From positions 1-55,973 of the forward strand of contig DATHET010000193.1 of the NCBI GenBank assembly GCA_035490315.1: DNA of 55,973 nt. Direction: 5' to 3'. The notes beneath the pieces are model-generated. The model ran no database searches and was not told the DNA's origin. It saw only the letters and a program-made list of their open reading frames with translations. Origin of the DNA: JADJQU01 sp035490315 (GTDB lineage: Bacteria > Planctomycetota > UBA1135 > GCA-002686595). Made by a program: the position numbers and the translations under genes. This document shows, one piece after another, positions 35,209-44,053 of the stretch (position 1 is the first letter of the stretch; each line of letters begins with the position of its first letter).

Positions 35209-37491
35209 TCACTTCGCGCGGATCTTCTCGATCATCGCGCGCAGATCGTCGGCCTGCGGATGCTCCGGAGCGATCTCGAGCGCGCGCTGCAGGAAGGGCA
35301 AGGCCTCCTTGCCCTGGCCCTGATTCAGGAGCAGGACTCCGATCGAGTAGTGTGCTTCGAAATCGCGCGGATTCAATTCGCACGCTTTCTGCAGCAGCTC
35401 CAGCGCGCGCTCGTTCTGTCCCATCAAGGCCAGCACCTTGCCCTTCTGCAACAACGCCGGCTCGTAGGTCGGCGCCAGCTTGAGCGCGCGATCGAACCAG
35501 CCCAGGGCGGCACCGCCCTCGCGATTCTTCGCGGAGACCTGTCCCATGACCATCAGCACGCGCAGATCGTCGGGCGCGATCGCCAAGGCTTTTTCCAGGG
35601 TCCGCTTGGCGGCCGCCAGCTCGCCCATGTCACCCAGCACGCCCGCGTACAAGGCCAGGGTGTCGACGTCGTCGGCCTTGAGCGCGAGGGCGTGCTCGAA
35701 GGCCGTCTTTGCGGCGGTCAGATCATTCTTTCGAGTCTCGAGCTGGCCGAGCTCGTACCAGGCTTCGAGGTGCTTGGGATTGATGTCGAGAGCCTTGGAG
35801 AATCTCGCCTTGGCCTGGGCGAGCTCGCCCTGCTCCATCAGCACGACCCCCGCGCCGGTCAAGGCTTCGTAGCTGTACGGGAAGTAGGTCGAGGTCTGGT
35901 CGAAGACGGCGAGGGCTTCGTCCAGAGTCGTCTCCTCGTAGCCGCGCAAAGCCGCGAAGAAAAAGAACCAGCCCAGCCCCAGGTTTGCCTGCAAGCGATC
36001 CTCGTTGGTGACGAGCACCTCGGGATCACGCTTTCGGTCGGGACCCTTGAGCCCCAGCTCCAGCGAGTGCTCGATCGCGACCTTGGCCTGCTGCAGGAAC
36101 TCTAGCTCCTGCGAGCGCCGATAGTCCTGGAGCATGATGCGACCCAGTCCCCAGGCGACGTAGGGACTCTTGGGATTGTCGGTGTACGAGGTCGAGAAGA
36201 GCGTGCGCTCGCTCTCCCAGACATGGGTGCGCTCGCGCGAGCGCCAGGCGTAAGGCACGGCGATCAACAGCAGGAGGAACAGGCCGACTTTCTTCAGCTC
36301 GAGCCGCGTCGCGAGCTGGGCCACGGCGCTGACCAGGAACAAGGCGAAGCCGAAAACGCCGAAGTAGAGATAGCGCTCGGAAAGCGAGAAGCGGCCGAGG
36401 GCCTCGATGCGCAGCATGGCCGGCAAAAGCGCAGCCGGAATCACGAGCAGTCCCGCGAGGATCGTGCGTGCGCGCCTGCGCCAGGCCCAGATCGCGAGCA
36501 CCGTCCAGATCGCGATGCACACCACACCGGTCCACAGAGCCGCGTCGTCCCAGGCGATTTCCGGCCGCGTGTCGCGGAACAGATTGAGGTGCTGCGGCCA
36601 GGCCATCAGCGCGAGCCCGCCGCCGAACAATTCGACGCGCAGGCTGATCTCTCTCCCCGTCGTCAGCCCGAGCTGCCCGGTCGTGCGCTCGAATCCGGCC
36701 AGGATGTCGCCGAAAACCACGACGCGAGCGGCGTAGTACAGCGCGAAGGCCGCGAGCATCGTCGCGTAGGGCCGCACGAAGGGACGCAGACTGCGCCACA
36801 ATGGCTCGTTCGTGCCCGCGGCCGGTCTGCGGCCGAGATCGATCACGAACAGCAGCGGCAGCATGGCGATCGCGCTCTCCTTGGAGAGCAAGGCACCAAT
36901 GAAAAGCGCAGCGCTGAGCAGGGGCAGTCCGCTGCTCCCGCGCTCGCGCCAGGCCACGAAGGCGAGCAGTGAGCCCAGACCGAACACCGTCTGCAGGGGA
37001 TCGTTGATCGAGGAGATCCAGGCGACGGCCTCGACCTGCACCGGATGCAGGCCGAACAGCAGGGCGACGAGGAAAGCGATCGCGAGGTCGCGGGTCAGCC
37101 GCCAGGCGAGTGCGAAGACCAGCGCCACCGCCGCGACGTGCAGCGCGAGCGACAGGGCGTGGAAGGCCGGCGGCCAGCCGCCTCCCAGCGCATGGCCGAG
37201 GTAGAGCGCGAGGGTCGTGAACGGCCGCCAGTAGCCGACATAGCGCGAGGACCTGGCGTCGAGGAAATCCCAGTAGCTGTCGCCCAGCGAGTGCCACATC
37301 TGGCCGAAGCTCGCCAGGTTCGGGTTCTGCGCGACGAGCCACAGGTCGTCGTAGACGAATTCGCCGCGCAGCATCGGCCAGAGCGCCGCGCACACCGCGA
37401 GAGTCAGCAGGGCGAGTGCAAGCGCTCGCCGCGCGAGCGGTATCGCATCCGGCGGCGCGTCCCTGGTTTCGGGCTCTTGCATGGGCAACAT
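35209..37491 (-). CDS. Multi-pass membrane protein with C-terminal TPR repeats (TMTC-like)
   Basis: A 760-aa protein from ATG 37491; 37482 is also possible. Residues 1 to about 425 hold ten or more membrane segments with GEFVYDDLWLVAQNPNL and GYWRPFTTLALYLGH, which resembles the loop and DUF1736-type arrangement of TMTC or other GT-C mannosyltransferases. Residues about 470-760 are TPR units (for example EALTGAGVVLMEQGELAQAK, YELGQLETRKNDLTAAK). A GT-C glycosyltransferase role with dolichol/undecaprenol-linked sugar is plausible but not shown by residues I can check. The frame upstream of 37491 is shadow. Confidence 0.8.
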   Translation of the reverse strand: MLPMQEPETRDAPPDAIPLARRALALALLTLAVCAALWPMLRGEFVYDDLWLVAQNPNLASFGQMWHSLGDSYWDFLDARSSRYVGYWRPFTTLALYLGHALGGGWPPAFHALSLALHVAAVALVFALAWRLTRDLAIAFLVALLFGLHPVQVEAVAWISSINDPLQTVFGLGSLLAFVAWRERGSSGLPLLSAALFIGALLSKESAIAMLPLLFVIDLGRRPAAGTNEPLWRSLRPFVRPYATMLAAFALYYAARVVVFGDILAGFERTTGQLGLTTGREISLRVELFGGGLALMAWPQHLNLFRDTRPEIAWDDAALWTGVVCIAIWTVLAIWAWRRRARTILAGLLVIPAALLPAMLRIEALGRFSLSERYLYFGVFGFALFLVSAVAQLATRLELKKVGLFLLLLIAVPYAWRSRERTHVWESERTLFSTSYTDNPKSPYVAWGLGRIMLQDYRRSQELEFLQQAKVAIEHSLELGLKGPDRKRDPEVLVTNEDRLQANLGLGWFFFFAALRGYEETTLDEALAVFDQTSTYFPYSYEALTGAGVVLMEQGELAQAKARFSKALDINPKHLEAWYELGQLETRKNDLTAAKTAFEHALALKADDVDTLALYAGVLGDMGELAAAKRTLEKALAIAPDDLRVLMVMGQVSAKNREGGAALGWFDRALKLAPTYEPALLQKGKVLALMGQNERALELLQKACELNPRDFEAHYSIGVLLLNQGQGKEALPFLQRALEIAPEHPQADDLRAMIEKIRAK

Positions 37492-37552
37492 GTACCTGTC
37501 TCGGGTCGGCTCAGCAACGCGTGTGCCGGGCAACTTCAGGTATCTTCGTCGC

Positions 37553-38398
37553 ATGGCCATCGCCCGCTTCGCCCTGTGTGCAGTCCTCGCCTTCCAGGTT
37601 CCCGCGCCAAAGCCCGCCCCGGCGCCGGAATCTCCGCCTTCCCTGGTCGCGCGCATCGCGGTGATCGGGGCGAGCGCTTCCGCCGGATACAAGCTGCACG
37701 TGACGCTCGCGGACGCGCTCGATGCGCAGCTCGCCGCCGTGCACGATGCGCCCAAGTGCTTCGCGACCGAGACGCTCTTCCTCGAGCCCCTCTCGATCGG
37801 TGAAGAGCAGGTCGCGCGCGCGGCAGCCATCGCGCCGACTCTGGTGGTCGCCGCCGATTTCCTGTTCTGGTTCGGCTACGGAGAAGTCAGCGGCGGCGAG
37901 CCGGAGCGGCTCGCCAATCTCGACCTCGGCTTGGAGCTGCTCGACGGCATCACCTGTCCCTTGATCGTCAGCCACTTTCCCGACATGACTCCCGCGGTCG
38001 GAAAGATGCTGATGGCGAGCCAGATGCCGAAGCAGGAGACGCTGGCCAAGCTCGACGCACGGCTGGACGTCTGGGCGGCGAAGCGCGGCCACGTCGCCTT
38101 CGTGCAGATGCCCGAGATGCTCGTCAGGCTGCGTCTCGAGGAGCTGCTGACGGTCGGCGGCGTCGAGTTCAAGGGCCCGGCGTCGAAGCGGCGCCTGATC
38201 CAGAGCGACGAGCTGCATCCGACGGCCGAGGGACTCGGCGTGCTCGCGCGCCTGTGCATCGACGCGGCCTGCGGGCCCACCGTCGGCGCGAAGCCCGCGG
38301 AGTTCCGACTCGAGCTGTCGCCGGTCCTCGACTCGCTGCGCGAGCTCGACGAATCGCGCGCGAAGGCCCTGCGCGGCGAATCGCAGCCGAATCGTTAA
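37553..38398 (+). CDS. Secreted SGNH/GDSL-type hydrolase-like protein
   Basis: A 281-aa protein. The ATG at 37553 is followed by a signal-like sequence (MAIARFALCAVLAFQVPAP). SGNH features: the nucleophile block VIGASASAGY near residue 40, in place of GDS, and the Asp-x-x-His block SDELHPTAEG near residue 227. The nucleophile motif is non-standard (A-S-A-S rather than G-D-S), so the catalytic serine is uncertain. It is divergent from the TPR membrane protein. Its 3' end overlaps the convergent ATP-grasp-like gene by 4 bp. Confidence 0.7.
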   Translation: MAIARFALCAVLAFQVPAPKPAPAPESPPSLVARIAVIGASASAGYKLHVTLADALDAQLAAVHDAPKCFATETLFLEPLSIGEEQVARAAAIAPTLVVAADFLFWFGYGEVSGGEPERLANLDLGLELLDGITCPLIVSHFPDMTPAVGKMLMASQMPKQETLAKLDARLDVWAAKRGHVAFVQMPEMLVRLRLEELLTVGGVEFKGPASKRRLIQSDELHPTAEGLGVLARLCIDAACGPTVGAKPAEFRLELSPVLDSLRELDESRAKALRGESQPNR

Positions 38399-39387
38399 GC
38401 CGGCAGCGAGCTGGCCGCAGTCTCGCTGCGCGCCGTCAGCGCGTCGAGTCGCACCCGGGCCTCGCCGTCCCAGGGCTGTGCGGCCATCGCCGTCGCCCAG
38501 TCCATGGTGAAGCGCGCGTTGATCTCGCTCAGCGGGTTGAGCACGCTCGCCACGCCGCCGGGAAGCTTGTGGCGGTAGGCGTCGATTCCGAAAGGCCCGA
38601 AGTAGCCGGCGCGAGCGATGGCAGCGCCGGCCAGGGCCACGGCTTCCTCCAAGCGCACGTCGTCTTCCCGCGATACGCCGCCGAGCTCGGCTCGCTCGGT
38701 GCGAGTCCAGGCGCCGTGCTCCGTGGTCGCCTGGAAGCAGGGCGGCGAGATGGTGATCGCTCCATCGGGTCGCACGAAGGCGGACCTGGTGTATTCGACG
38801 GTCACCGAAACCCAGGGCTCGATGACCAGGGTCCCGCGGCGCAAGGAGGCCGCGAGCCAGGCGCGCTCGTCCGTCGTCGGCAGCCCGGCGCGCAAGCGGC
38901 GGCGGCCGCGACCTGCGGCGCCGAACGTGCGCCGCACGAGCCAGCCGTCCGTCGCGGGCTTGGCGAGCTGCGTCAAGGCGGCGTCGATCGAGTCGACCGT
39001 GTGCTTGGCGAAGCTCGATCCAGCGAGAGGCGCGCGCACGCTTGCCGCGAAGCCCCGCGCATTGACGCTGCGCAGGACTTCGAGCGGCGGCGCAGCGATC
39101 GGAATCGCTCCGGCCCGCTTCAAGAGAGCGAGCGCGGTCGGCGTCGGGCTCCACGCGAACCCTGGTAGGCCACGCGCGAGTCTCGCAGCATCGCGCCCGC
39201 CTTGGAGCAGCTCCTCGGTCACCAGGACGTCGTGCGGCCCGACGAGCTGTCCAATCAACCGCTGGCGTTCGCGCGCAACCAGCTGCTTCAAATGCAGCGT
39301 CGGCGCGTAGCTGCGCGCCGCTTCGAGCTCGTGCTCGGCATCGAGGTTCAAGACCCAGGCGCGCGGAGTGGGGGACTCGCTTGTCAT
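38395..39387 (-). CDS. ATP-grasp-like protein
   Basis: A 330-aa cytoplasmic-looking protein. ATP-grasp-like blocks: VRRTFGAAGRGRRR (glycine-rich ATP-binding loop), LVIEPWVSVTVEYT (adenine-contact strand), FGIDAYRHK and the metal-binding end block LNPLSEINARFTM. These are in the right order for an ATP-dependent carboxylate-amine ligase. No known subfamily or substrate is recognised. It lies downstream of the matrixin gene but separated from it by a strong terminator. Confidence 0.6.
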   Translation of the reverse strand: MTSESPTPRAWVLNLDAEHELEAARSYAPTLHLKQLVARERQRLIGQLVGPHDVLVTEELLQGGRDAARLARGLPGFAWSPTPTALALLKRAGAIPIAAPPLEVLRSVNARGFAASVRAPLAGSSFAKHTVDSIDAALTQLAKPATDGWLVRRTFGAAGRGRRRLRAGLPTTDERAWLAASLRRGTLVIEPWVSVTVEYTRSAFVRPDGAITISPPCFQATTEHGAWTRTERAELGGVSREDDVRLEEAVALAGAAIARAGYFGPFGIDAYRHKLPGGVASVLNPLSEINARFTMDWATAMAAQPWDGEARVRLDALTARSETAASSLPA

Positions 39388-39393
39388 CGATTC

Positions 39394-39435
39394 AAAAAAG
39401 CGATCGGCGTGCCGCAGAGCGCGACACGCCGATCG
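39394..39435 (-). terminator. Intrinsic terminator downstream of the matrixin gene
   Basis: Perfect 11-bp stem CGATCGGCGTG (39401-39411) with CACGCCGATCG (39425-39435), 13-nt loop. Read on the minus strand it is followed at once by a run of six T (39399-39394). It starts 29 bp after the matrixin stop codon. This is the only classical stem-plus-T-run terminator I see in the window. Confidence 0.9.
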
Positions 39436-39464
39436 TAAATCATGCTCCTGCTGGAGCTGGAATC

Positions 39465-40829
39465 TCAGGGGCAGAACTTCAGCTGGTTCGCTCTCGACAG
39501 GCTGACGGCGATGCCATCAGGCGACTGCGGGTCGCGCGACCAGACCTGGAACCAGCGGTAGCTGCCCACTTCGAAGGCTCCGAAGGTGAGCGGCTGCGAG
39601 CAGTAGCCGAAGGTGTCGAAAATGAACGGCGGGCTGCGGATGATCGGCCCGAGCAGGCACAGCGTGCCGCCCTGGAACGGCGTCGTGGCGCTGCCGTTGT
39701 CGCTGTGCAGGAACAAGCCCGGCTTGTTCGGCACTCCGTTGTTGCACTCGATCGTCATCGAGCCGCCGCTGATCGTCAGGCTGTTCGAGCCGACGAACGT
39801 GATTTCCGGCACCAGGCCCAGGGAGTTGATCTTGCCCGTGCAGTACGGCAACGGCGCAGGGCAAGCGACCGGATCGAAGGGGAATGCATTCGAGATGCCG
39901 ACCCCGTTCGCGATCCCCGTGTTGCGCACGATCAGCATGCCCTTGCCGGCCGTCGGCGGAACATTGACGTCGATCGTCGTGTTGCCGTTGGCGGAACCGA
40001 GACCGCCGACCTTGATCGGCACCGCGCTGGCGGACGCGGTCGCAGAGAGCGGCGTGAACCAGACTTCATTGCCGCCAAGGCCGAAGTTGGTGCCCGTGAT
40101 CCGCATCGGCGCGCCGCTGCCCGCGAAGGCAGTGATCGTCAGCTTGCTCGCCGACTTCAAGCCGTAGAGGGCCTGCACGCCGTTGATGTCGTCCTGCTCG
40201 ATCGAGCGGATGGCGGTGTTGAGCGGTGAAACCGAGGCTTCCATCGTGGTGCCGGCCGTGCCCGAGTGGCCTAGACCGAGGGCGTGGCCGTACTCGTGGC
40301 AGGTGATGCCTTGCAGGTCGAAGCTGCTGTTGCCTCCGACGATCGAGCCCGGACCGTCGTGCCAATCCCAGACCGAGTAGAACAGGATGCGCCAACCGCC
40401 CGGAGTTCCGGGGAGCTCGGTGAAGGCGAGCACGCCTCCCTGCGAGCCGGCGAGCTCGGACATGATGTTGTTGCCCATCACGCCGGACGAGGTGGCCAGA
40501 CCGGAGAAGGCCGCGTCGAAGTTCGCGTTGCCCGAGCCGATGATCGGCTGGGTGGGGTCACCCTGGCCGTTGCCCATCGGTTGAGAGGCCCATTCCGCGG
40601 CGCCCTTCCACAGGGCCATCACGGCGCCGAGCGCGCCGGGATAGTTGGTCGACGGCGTGGTGTTGTTGTTGGCGTTGGCGTCCGTGAAGTTGTTGAAGAC
40701 GCGGAAGTCGCGGTCGAACGGGCTCAGCAGGTTGCCGTCGAACGAGTAGGCGCTCAGATTGGAAGCGCTGAAGAAGATCGCGCCCGAGGCGAGCACGGTT
40801 GCCGGAAGGATCAAGTGGAGTGCTTTCAT
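39465..40829 (-). CDS. Secreted matrixin-like zinc metalloprotease with shared C-terminal domain
   Basis: A 454-aa protein from ATG 40829 with a signal peptide (MKALHLILPATVLASGAIFF). The zinc-binding motif is HEYGHALGLGHSG (H-E-x-x-H-x-x-G-x-x-H), as in M10A/matrixin proteases, with a following Met in TTMEASVSP as the likely Met-turn. A middle IPT/TIG-like segment (ITAFAGSGAPMRITGTNFG) follows. Residues about 328-454 are the shared C-terminal domain, ending FCP; here the second cysteine of the pattern is replaced by Leu (NSLGLVP). The gene follows a small secreted-protein gene by 11 bp and is ended by a strong terminator. Confidence 0.88.
   Translation of the reverse strand: MKALHLILPATVLASGAIFFSASNLSAYSFDGNLLSPFDRDFRVFNNFTDANANNNTTPSTNYPGALGAVMALWKGAAEWASQPMGNGQGDPTQPIIGSGNANFDAAFSGLATSSGVMGNNIMSELAGSQGGVLAFTELPGTPGGWRILFYSVWDWHDGPGSIVGGNSSFDLQGITCHEYGHALGLGHSGTAGTTMEASVSPLNTAIRSIEQDDINGVQALYGLKSASKLTITAFAGSGAPMRITGTNFGLGGNEVWFTPLSATASASAVPIKVGGLGSANGNTTIDVNVPPTAGKGMLIVRNTGIANGVGISNAFPFDPVACPAPLPYCTGKINSLGLVPEITFVGSNSLTISGGSMTIECNNGVPNKPGLFLHSDNGSATTPFQGGTLCLLGPIIRSPPFIFDTFGYCSQPLTFGAFEVGSYRWFQVWSRDPQSPDGIAVSLSRANQLKFCP
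39468..39845 (-). other. Shared C-terminal domain, copy 4 (matrixin)
   Basis: About 126 residues starting Y-C-T-G-K-I-N-S-L-G-L. Marker blocks: PNKPGLFLHS, PFQGGTLC, GPIIRS, QVWSRDPQ and the C-terminal FCP. It lacks the second Cys and the DCSG block but has another Cys (GYCSQ) nearby. Confidence 0.75.
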
Positions 40830-40840
40830 GGTGGTGTCTC

Positions 40841-41401
40841 CTACTTGCCTTCGCGCAGGTTCTTGAGGCGCGTGATCTCGGTGTCGAGCTCGTCGAGCTT
40901 CCAGTTCTTCGACAGGGCGTATCCGTTGCCGCGGCCGAGCACGACGCTGGCGCCGTTCTGCGTGAACACGCGGTACAGCCCGCCGTGCCATGCATAGAGC
41001 ACGTTGCCCGAGATGCCGTTGCCCAGGTCGTCGACGTGCTTGTAGAAGGCGACCACCTGATTGCCGACCTTGACGTCGTCGGCTGCCGGGGCCTCGGAGT
41101 TGTGGGCCCCCTGCGTCGGCGAAATGAAGCCGCCGCCGAAGGTCACCTCGACCGTCTTGGGCAGGTCATTCGAGAGGGAGCGGCCGGTGATCGTGATCGT
41201 CGTGAAGTAAAGCTCCGGGACCTGGCCGACCTTGTTCCCGTCGGTGCGGAACACCTTCGAGGCGGTGATCGTGCCGAGCACGGCGTCGTCCGTGACCGCG
41301 ACCATCTGAGGGAGGTCGAGCCGGACGATCTGCGCCAGACCCACCCCGGCGGCGGCAATCAGTGCCAACGCGGTGAGGGCGCGCGGTATGCGGAATTCCA
41401 T
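40841..41401 (-). CDS. Small secreted protein in the matrixin operon
   Basis: A 186-aa protein from ATG 41401 with a signal peptide (MEFRIPRALTALALIAAAGV, then GLAQ). The mature part is strand-rich and ends in a basic helical tail (DELDTEITRLKNLREGK). No family is recognised. It is 11 bp upstream of the matrixin gene, so it is probably co-expressed and may be a partner, chaperone or inhibitor. Nothing notable is seen in the 187-bp region upstream (41402-41588). Confidence 0.65.
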   Translation of the reverse strand: MEFRIPRALTALALIAAAGVGLAQIVRLDLPQMVAVTDDAVLGTITASKVFRTDGNKVGQVPELYFTTITITGRSLSNDLPKTVEVTFGGGFISPTQGAHNSEAPAADDVKVGNQVVAFYKHVDDLGNGISGNVLYAWHGGLYRVFTQNGASVVLGRGNGYALSKNWKLDELDTEITRLKNLREGK

Positions 41402-41588
41402 GTTGTGCTTCCTTGGCGTTCGAGAGACGTATCCTGAGCGTCTGGGCCGCGGCGGAACTGCACGTCCGCGATGGGGCAACCCAAGCTCTAGAAAGGATAC
41501 CAGGACCTGACAAACCTAGCGCCGACCTCGATCGGGCGCTTGGCGAGGCCTGGCGAGCGCGGTCCGGAGGTCCACGGTCCGTCGGCGC

Positions 41589-44042
41589 TCAGTGACCCTC
41601 GGGCGTACCGAGTTCCCCCGGGATTCCGAGGGGCGGCGGGAGCGGCGGGTAGGGGCCCGAGCCGCGGTAGGGGACGAGTTCCGTGTCATCGGGATGGTCG
41701 CGCAGCATTTCCTCGAGCCAATCGCGTGCGCGCTCGTCGCCGGCCAGGACGGCTGCGATCGCTCGCAGTCTCAGCGCCTGCGGATGACCGGCCTGAATGA
41801 CGAGCAATTCATCGGCTGTCCGGAGGGAGGCGGCCGATTCGCCGGCGCGCAGGAGAGCTTCGGCGAGCCACAGTCGGGCCTGGAGGTCGTCGGGGTTCGC
41901 TCGCACGACGTTCCCGAGTCGGCGCGCAGCCGCGGCCCACTGCATGAACTCCCAATCCGCAGCCGCGGCGGCGCGCTGGAGCACACCCCAGGTTGGATAG
42001 CGATCGGCGATCGGCTGCGCGAAGCCGGTCAGACCGTCGATGTCGCGCTTGCCCTGCAGCGTCGTCGCGAGGAACTCGTCGAGCTCACGCTCGAAGCCGC
42101 GCGGCTCGGCGGAGAGTCCGGAATGGCGCAAGAGTTCGATCGCGGAGGCGTCGAGCTCGGTCCTCTGCGCGCGGCTCTCGAAGGGCGAGCTCGGCGCCTG
42201 GGCCTTGCAGATCAATTCGGCGGCTCGCGCAGCCGTGCTCGGCTCCCCGCGGACCAGTCGCTGCGCCGCGCGGATCCGCGCTTCCTTCTCTCGCTCGGGC
42301 AGGGAGCGCAGCACCTGGGACCAGGTCCCGAAGCGAAGTCGCGATCCGGCCGCGGTCGAGCTCTTGGCGTCGACGCCGGTGCCCACGCCGATCCGGAAAT
42401 TCTCGACGTGGCTGAAGCCAGGGCTCACCCGATTTCCCCATTGGAGCTGAGCGATGTTCTGGTGCGCGGGGAGCCAGCCGATGACGGGGAACTCCCCTAT
42501 GCCCTCTTCGCTGCGGTCCAGGCACGTCAACGTCCGCGAAGCGGTCTCGACCGCAGGGCAGATCACGACTCCATCGTTGGAGCTCGCCATCCAGGTCCAA
42601 TCGTGCACGATCTTGAATCCCTCCGGAAAGCCCTCGTCCGCGAAGAGCGCCTTCTCCACCTCCGGAGCCAGACGCATCCACGGGCTCATCGCCCATACCA
42701 TCCGGATGTCGCGCTGCCGAAGTTGCGCTGCGCGAGCCGGGGTCAAGAATCCCGCGATCGCAAACGAGGGCTCGTCAGTCCCCTCTGTAGATTCGCGGAT
42801 GTCGAGTTGATCGGCCTGCGTCTCTTCCAATGTAGGCGTCAGCCTGCGCCGATCGAGCGTCGCAATCCGTCCGCGACCGCCTTGCAGCTCGACCGTGAGC
42901 AGACCTTCGCCCGTCTCGCGGATCCACTCGACGCGCGGCGGTGCGGCTTCCCATGGTGAGAGGGGCAGCACCGAAGGCGCGTCCGAGCTGCGCGCGACGA
43001 AAATCCAGACTCCCGCGCAAAGCGCGATGCTCGCGCGGCCTCTCCACGAGGCACCCCTGGTCGTGAATGCGCCGAGCAGAGCTCCGGCGCAAGCGAGCAC
43101 GGCGCCCATCGCCGCTCGTTCCGATGCCTGGCGACCCACCTGTTCGGCCGTGGTCCCGCTGAACCCCGACTGCATCCAGAAGTCGCTTTCGCATGCCATC
43201 GCCGCGAACGCGGCACCGAGAAGCGCCCAGCCGAGGCCCGAGGAACCGCGAAGCGACGCCAACGCGACCCCGGCGATCAACGCAGGCAGCGCGAAGACCC
43301 GCGCGGCGAGCAGGCCGTCGTACTGGATCGATCCGCGCCAGGAGGAATCGAGATCGAAGTGGCGCAGGAATTCGGTGTAGGTGCGCGGAAGGCACAGCCC
43401 GGCGAGGAAATCGAACGAGTACAGGCTCAGGAACGCGGCAATGGCGAGTCCGAGCCCGAACCAGCCAGGAGTCAGCGATTTGCGCGCAAGCAAGGGGCTG
43501 AACGCGATCACTGCAACGGCGAACAGGACCAGCGCCGCCCCGAACGCGATCGTGTCGTCCTCGCGAGTTCCGCTCCCGAACAGACAAAGTCTTGAATTCA
43601 CCGCGGTCACCACGAGTGCGAGACCGGCCCCAGAGACCGCAAGCGCGAGCCCCTGCGCCAGCGATACGGATCTGGCCTTTTCGGCGTCAGCGGTGGCAGC
43701 CTTCGAACGCAGGCCGAGCATCAAGCCCAGGCTCACGATCAGCGTCAGCATCCATCCACTCGTGGAATCGACCACGATCCAATCCGTGAGCACCAGCCCG
43801 TGCAGCACGAAGCCCGCCGCCGCGCCCAGGGCCAGCTCGCTCGCCGGAAAACGCGCGTCCGCGGCTCGCCTGCGCTGCGCCATCAACCCGATCGCGACGG
43901 CGAGCAACGCCCCCGCGCGCCAAAGACTCGAGCGCGTCGCGCTAGGCGACATCCATTCCTCGAGCGTGATCCCCGCCGGCGCTCGCGCGATCGAGAGAGT
44001 CGCTCCCGCGACCGCGCCGATGCAGAAATCCCGCAAGCCCAT
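41589..44042 (-). CDS. Large multi-pass membrane protein with TPR-like C-terminus
   Basis: An 817-aa protein. Residues 1 to about 365 contain roughly nine or ten hydrophobic segments. Residues about 370-600 form an extracytoplasmic-looking domain. The last 150 residues contain TPR-like helices (NPDDLQARLWLAEALLRAGE, HPQALRLRAIAAVLAGDER) and a Pro-rich end. No catalytic motif is recognised. The general plan (membrane domain then TPR) is like the protein at 35209-37491, but I see no clear sequence match. Confidence 0.7.
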   Translation of the reverse strand: MGLRDFCIGAVAGATLSIARAPAGITLEEWMSPSATRSSLWRAGALLAVAIGLMAQRRRAADARFPASELALGAAAGFVLHGLVLTDWIVVDSTSGWMLTLIVSLGLMLGLRSKAATADAEKARSVSLAQGLALAVSGAGLALVVTAVNSRLCLFGSGTREDDTIAFGAALVLFAVAVIAFSPLLARKSLTPGWFGLGLAIAAFLSLYSFDFLAGLCLPRTYTEFLRHFDLDSSWRGSIQYDGLLAARVFALPALIAGVALASLRGSSGLGWALLGAAFAAMACESDFWMQSGFSGTTAEQVGRQASERAAMGAVLACAGALLGAFTTRGASWRGRASIALCAGVWIFVARSSDAPSVLPLSPWEAAPPRVEWIRETGEGLLTVELQGGRGRIATLDRRRLTPTLEETQADQLDIRESTEGTDEPSFAIAGFLTPARAAQLRQRDIRMVWAMSPWMRLAPEVEKALFADEGFPEGFKIVHDWTWMASSNDGVVICPAVETASRTLTCLDRSEEGIGEFPVIGWLPAHQNIAQLQWGNRVSPGFSHVENFRIGVGTGVDAKSSTAAGSRLRFGTWSQVLRSLPEREKEARIRAAQRLVRGEPSTAARAAELICKAQAPSSPFESRAQRTELDASAIELLRHSGLSAEPRGFERELDEFLATTLQGKRDIDGLTGFAQPIADRYPTWGVLQRAAAAADWEFMQWAAAARRLGNVVRANPDDLQARLWLAEALLRAGESAASLRTADELLVIQAGHPQALRLRAIAAVLAGDERARDWLEEMLRDHPDDTELVPYRGSGPYPPLPPPLGIPGELGTPEGH

Positions 44043-44053
44043 GTCCGGTCAGA

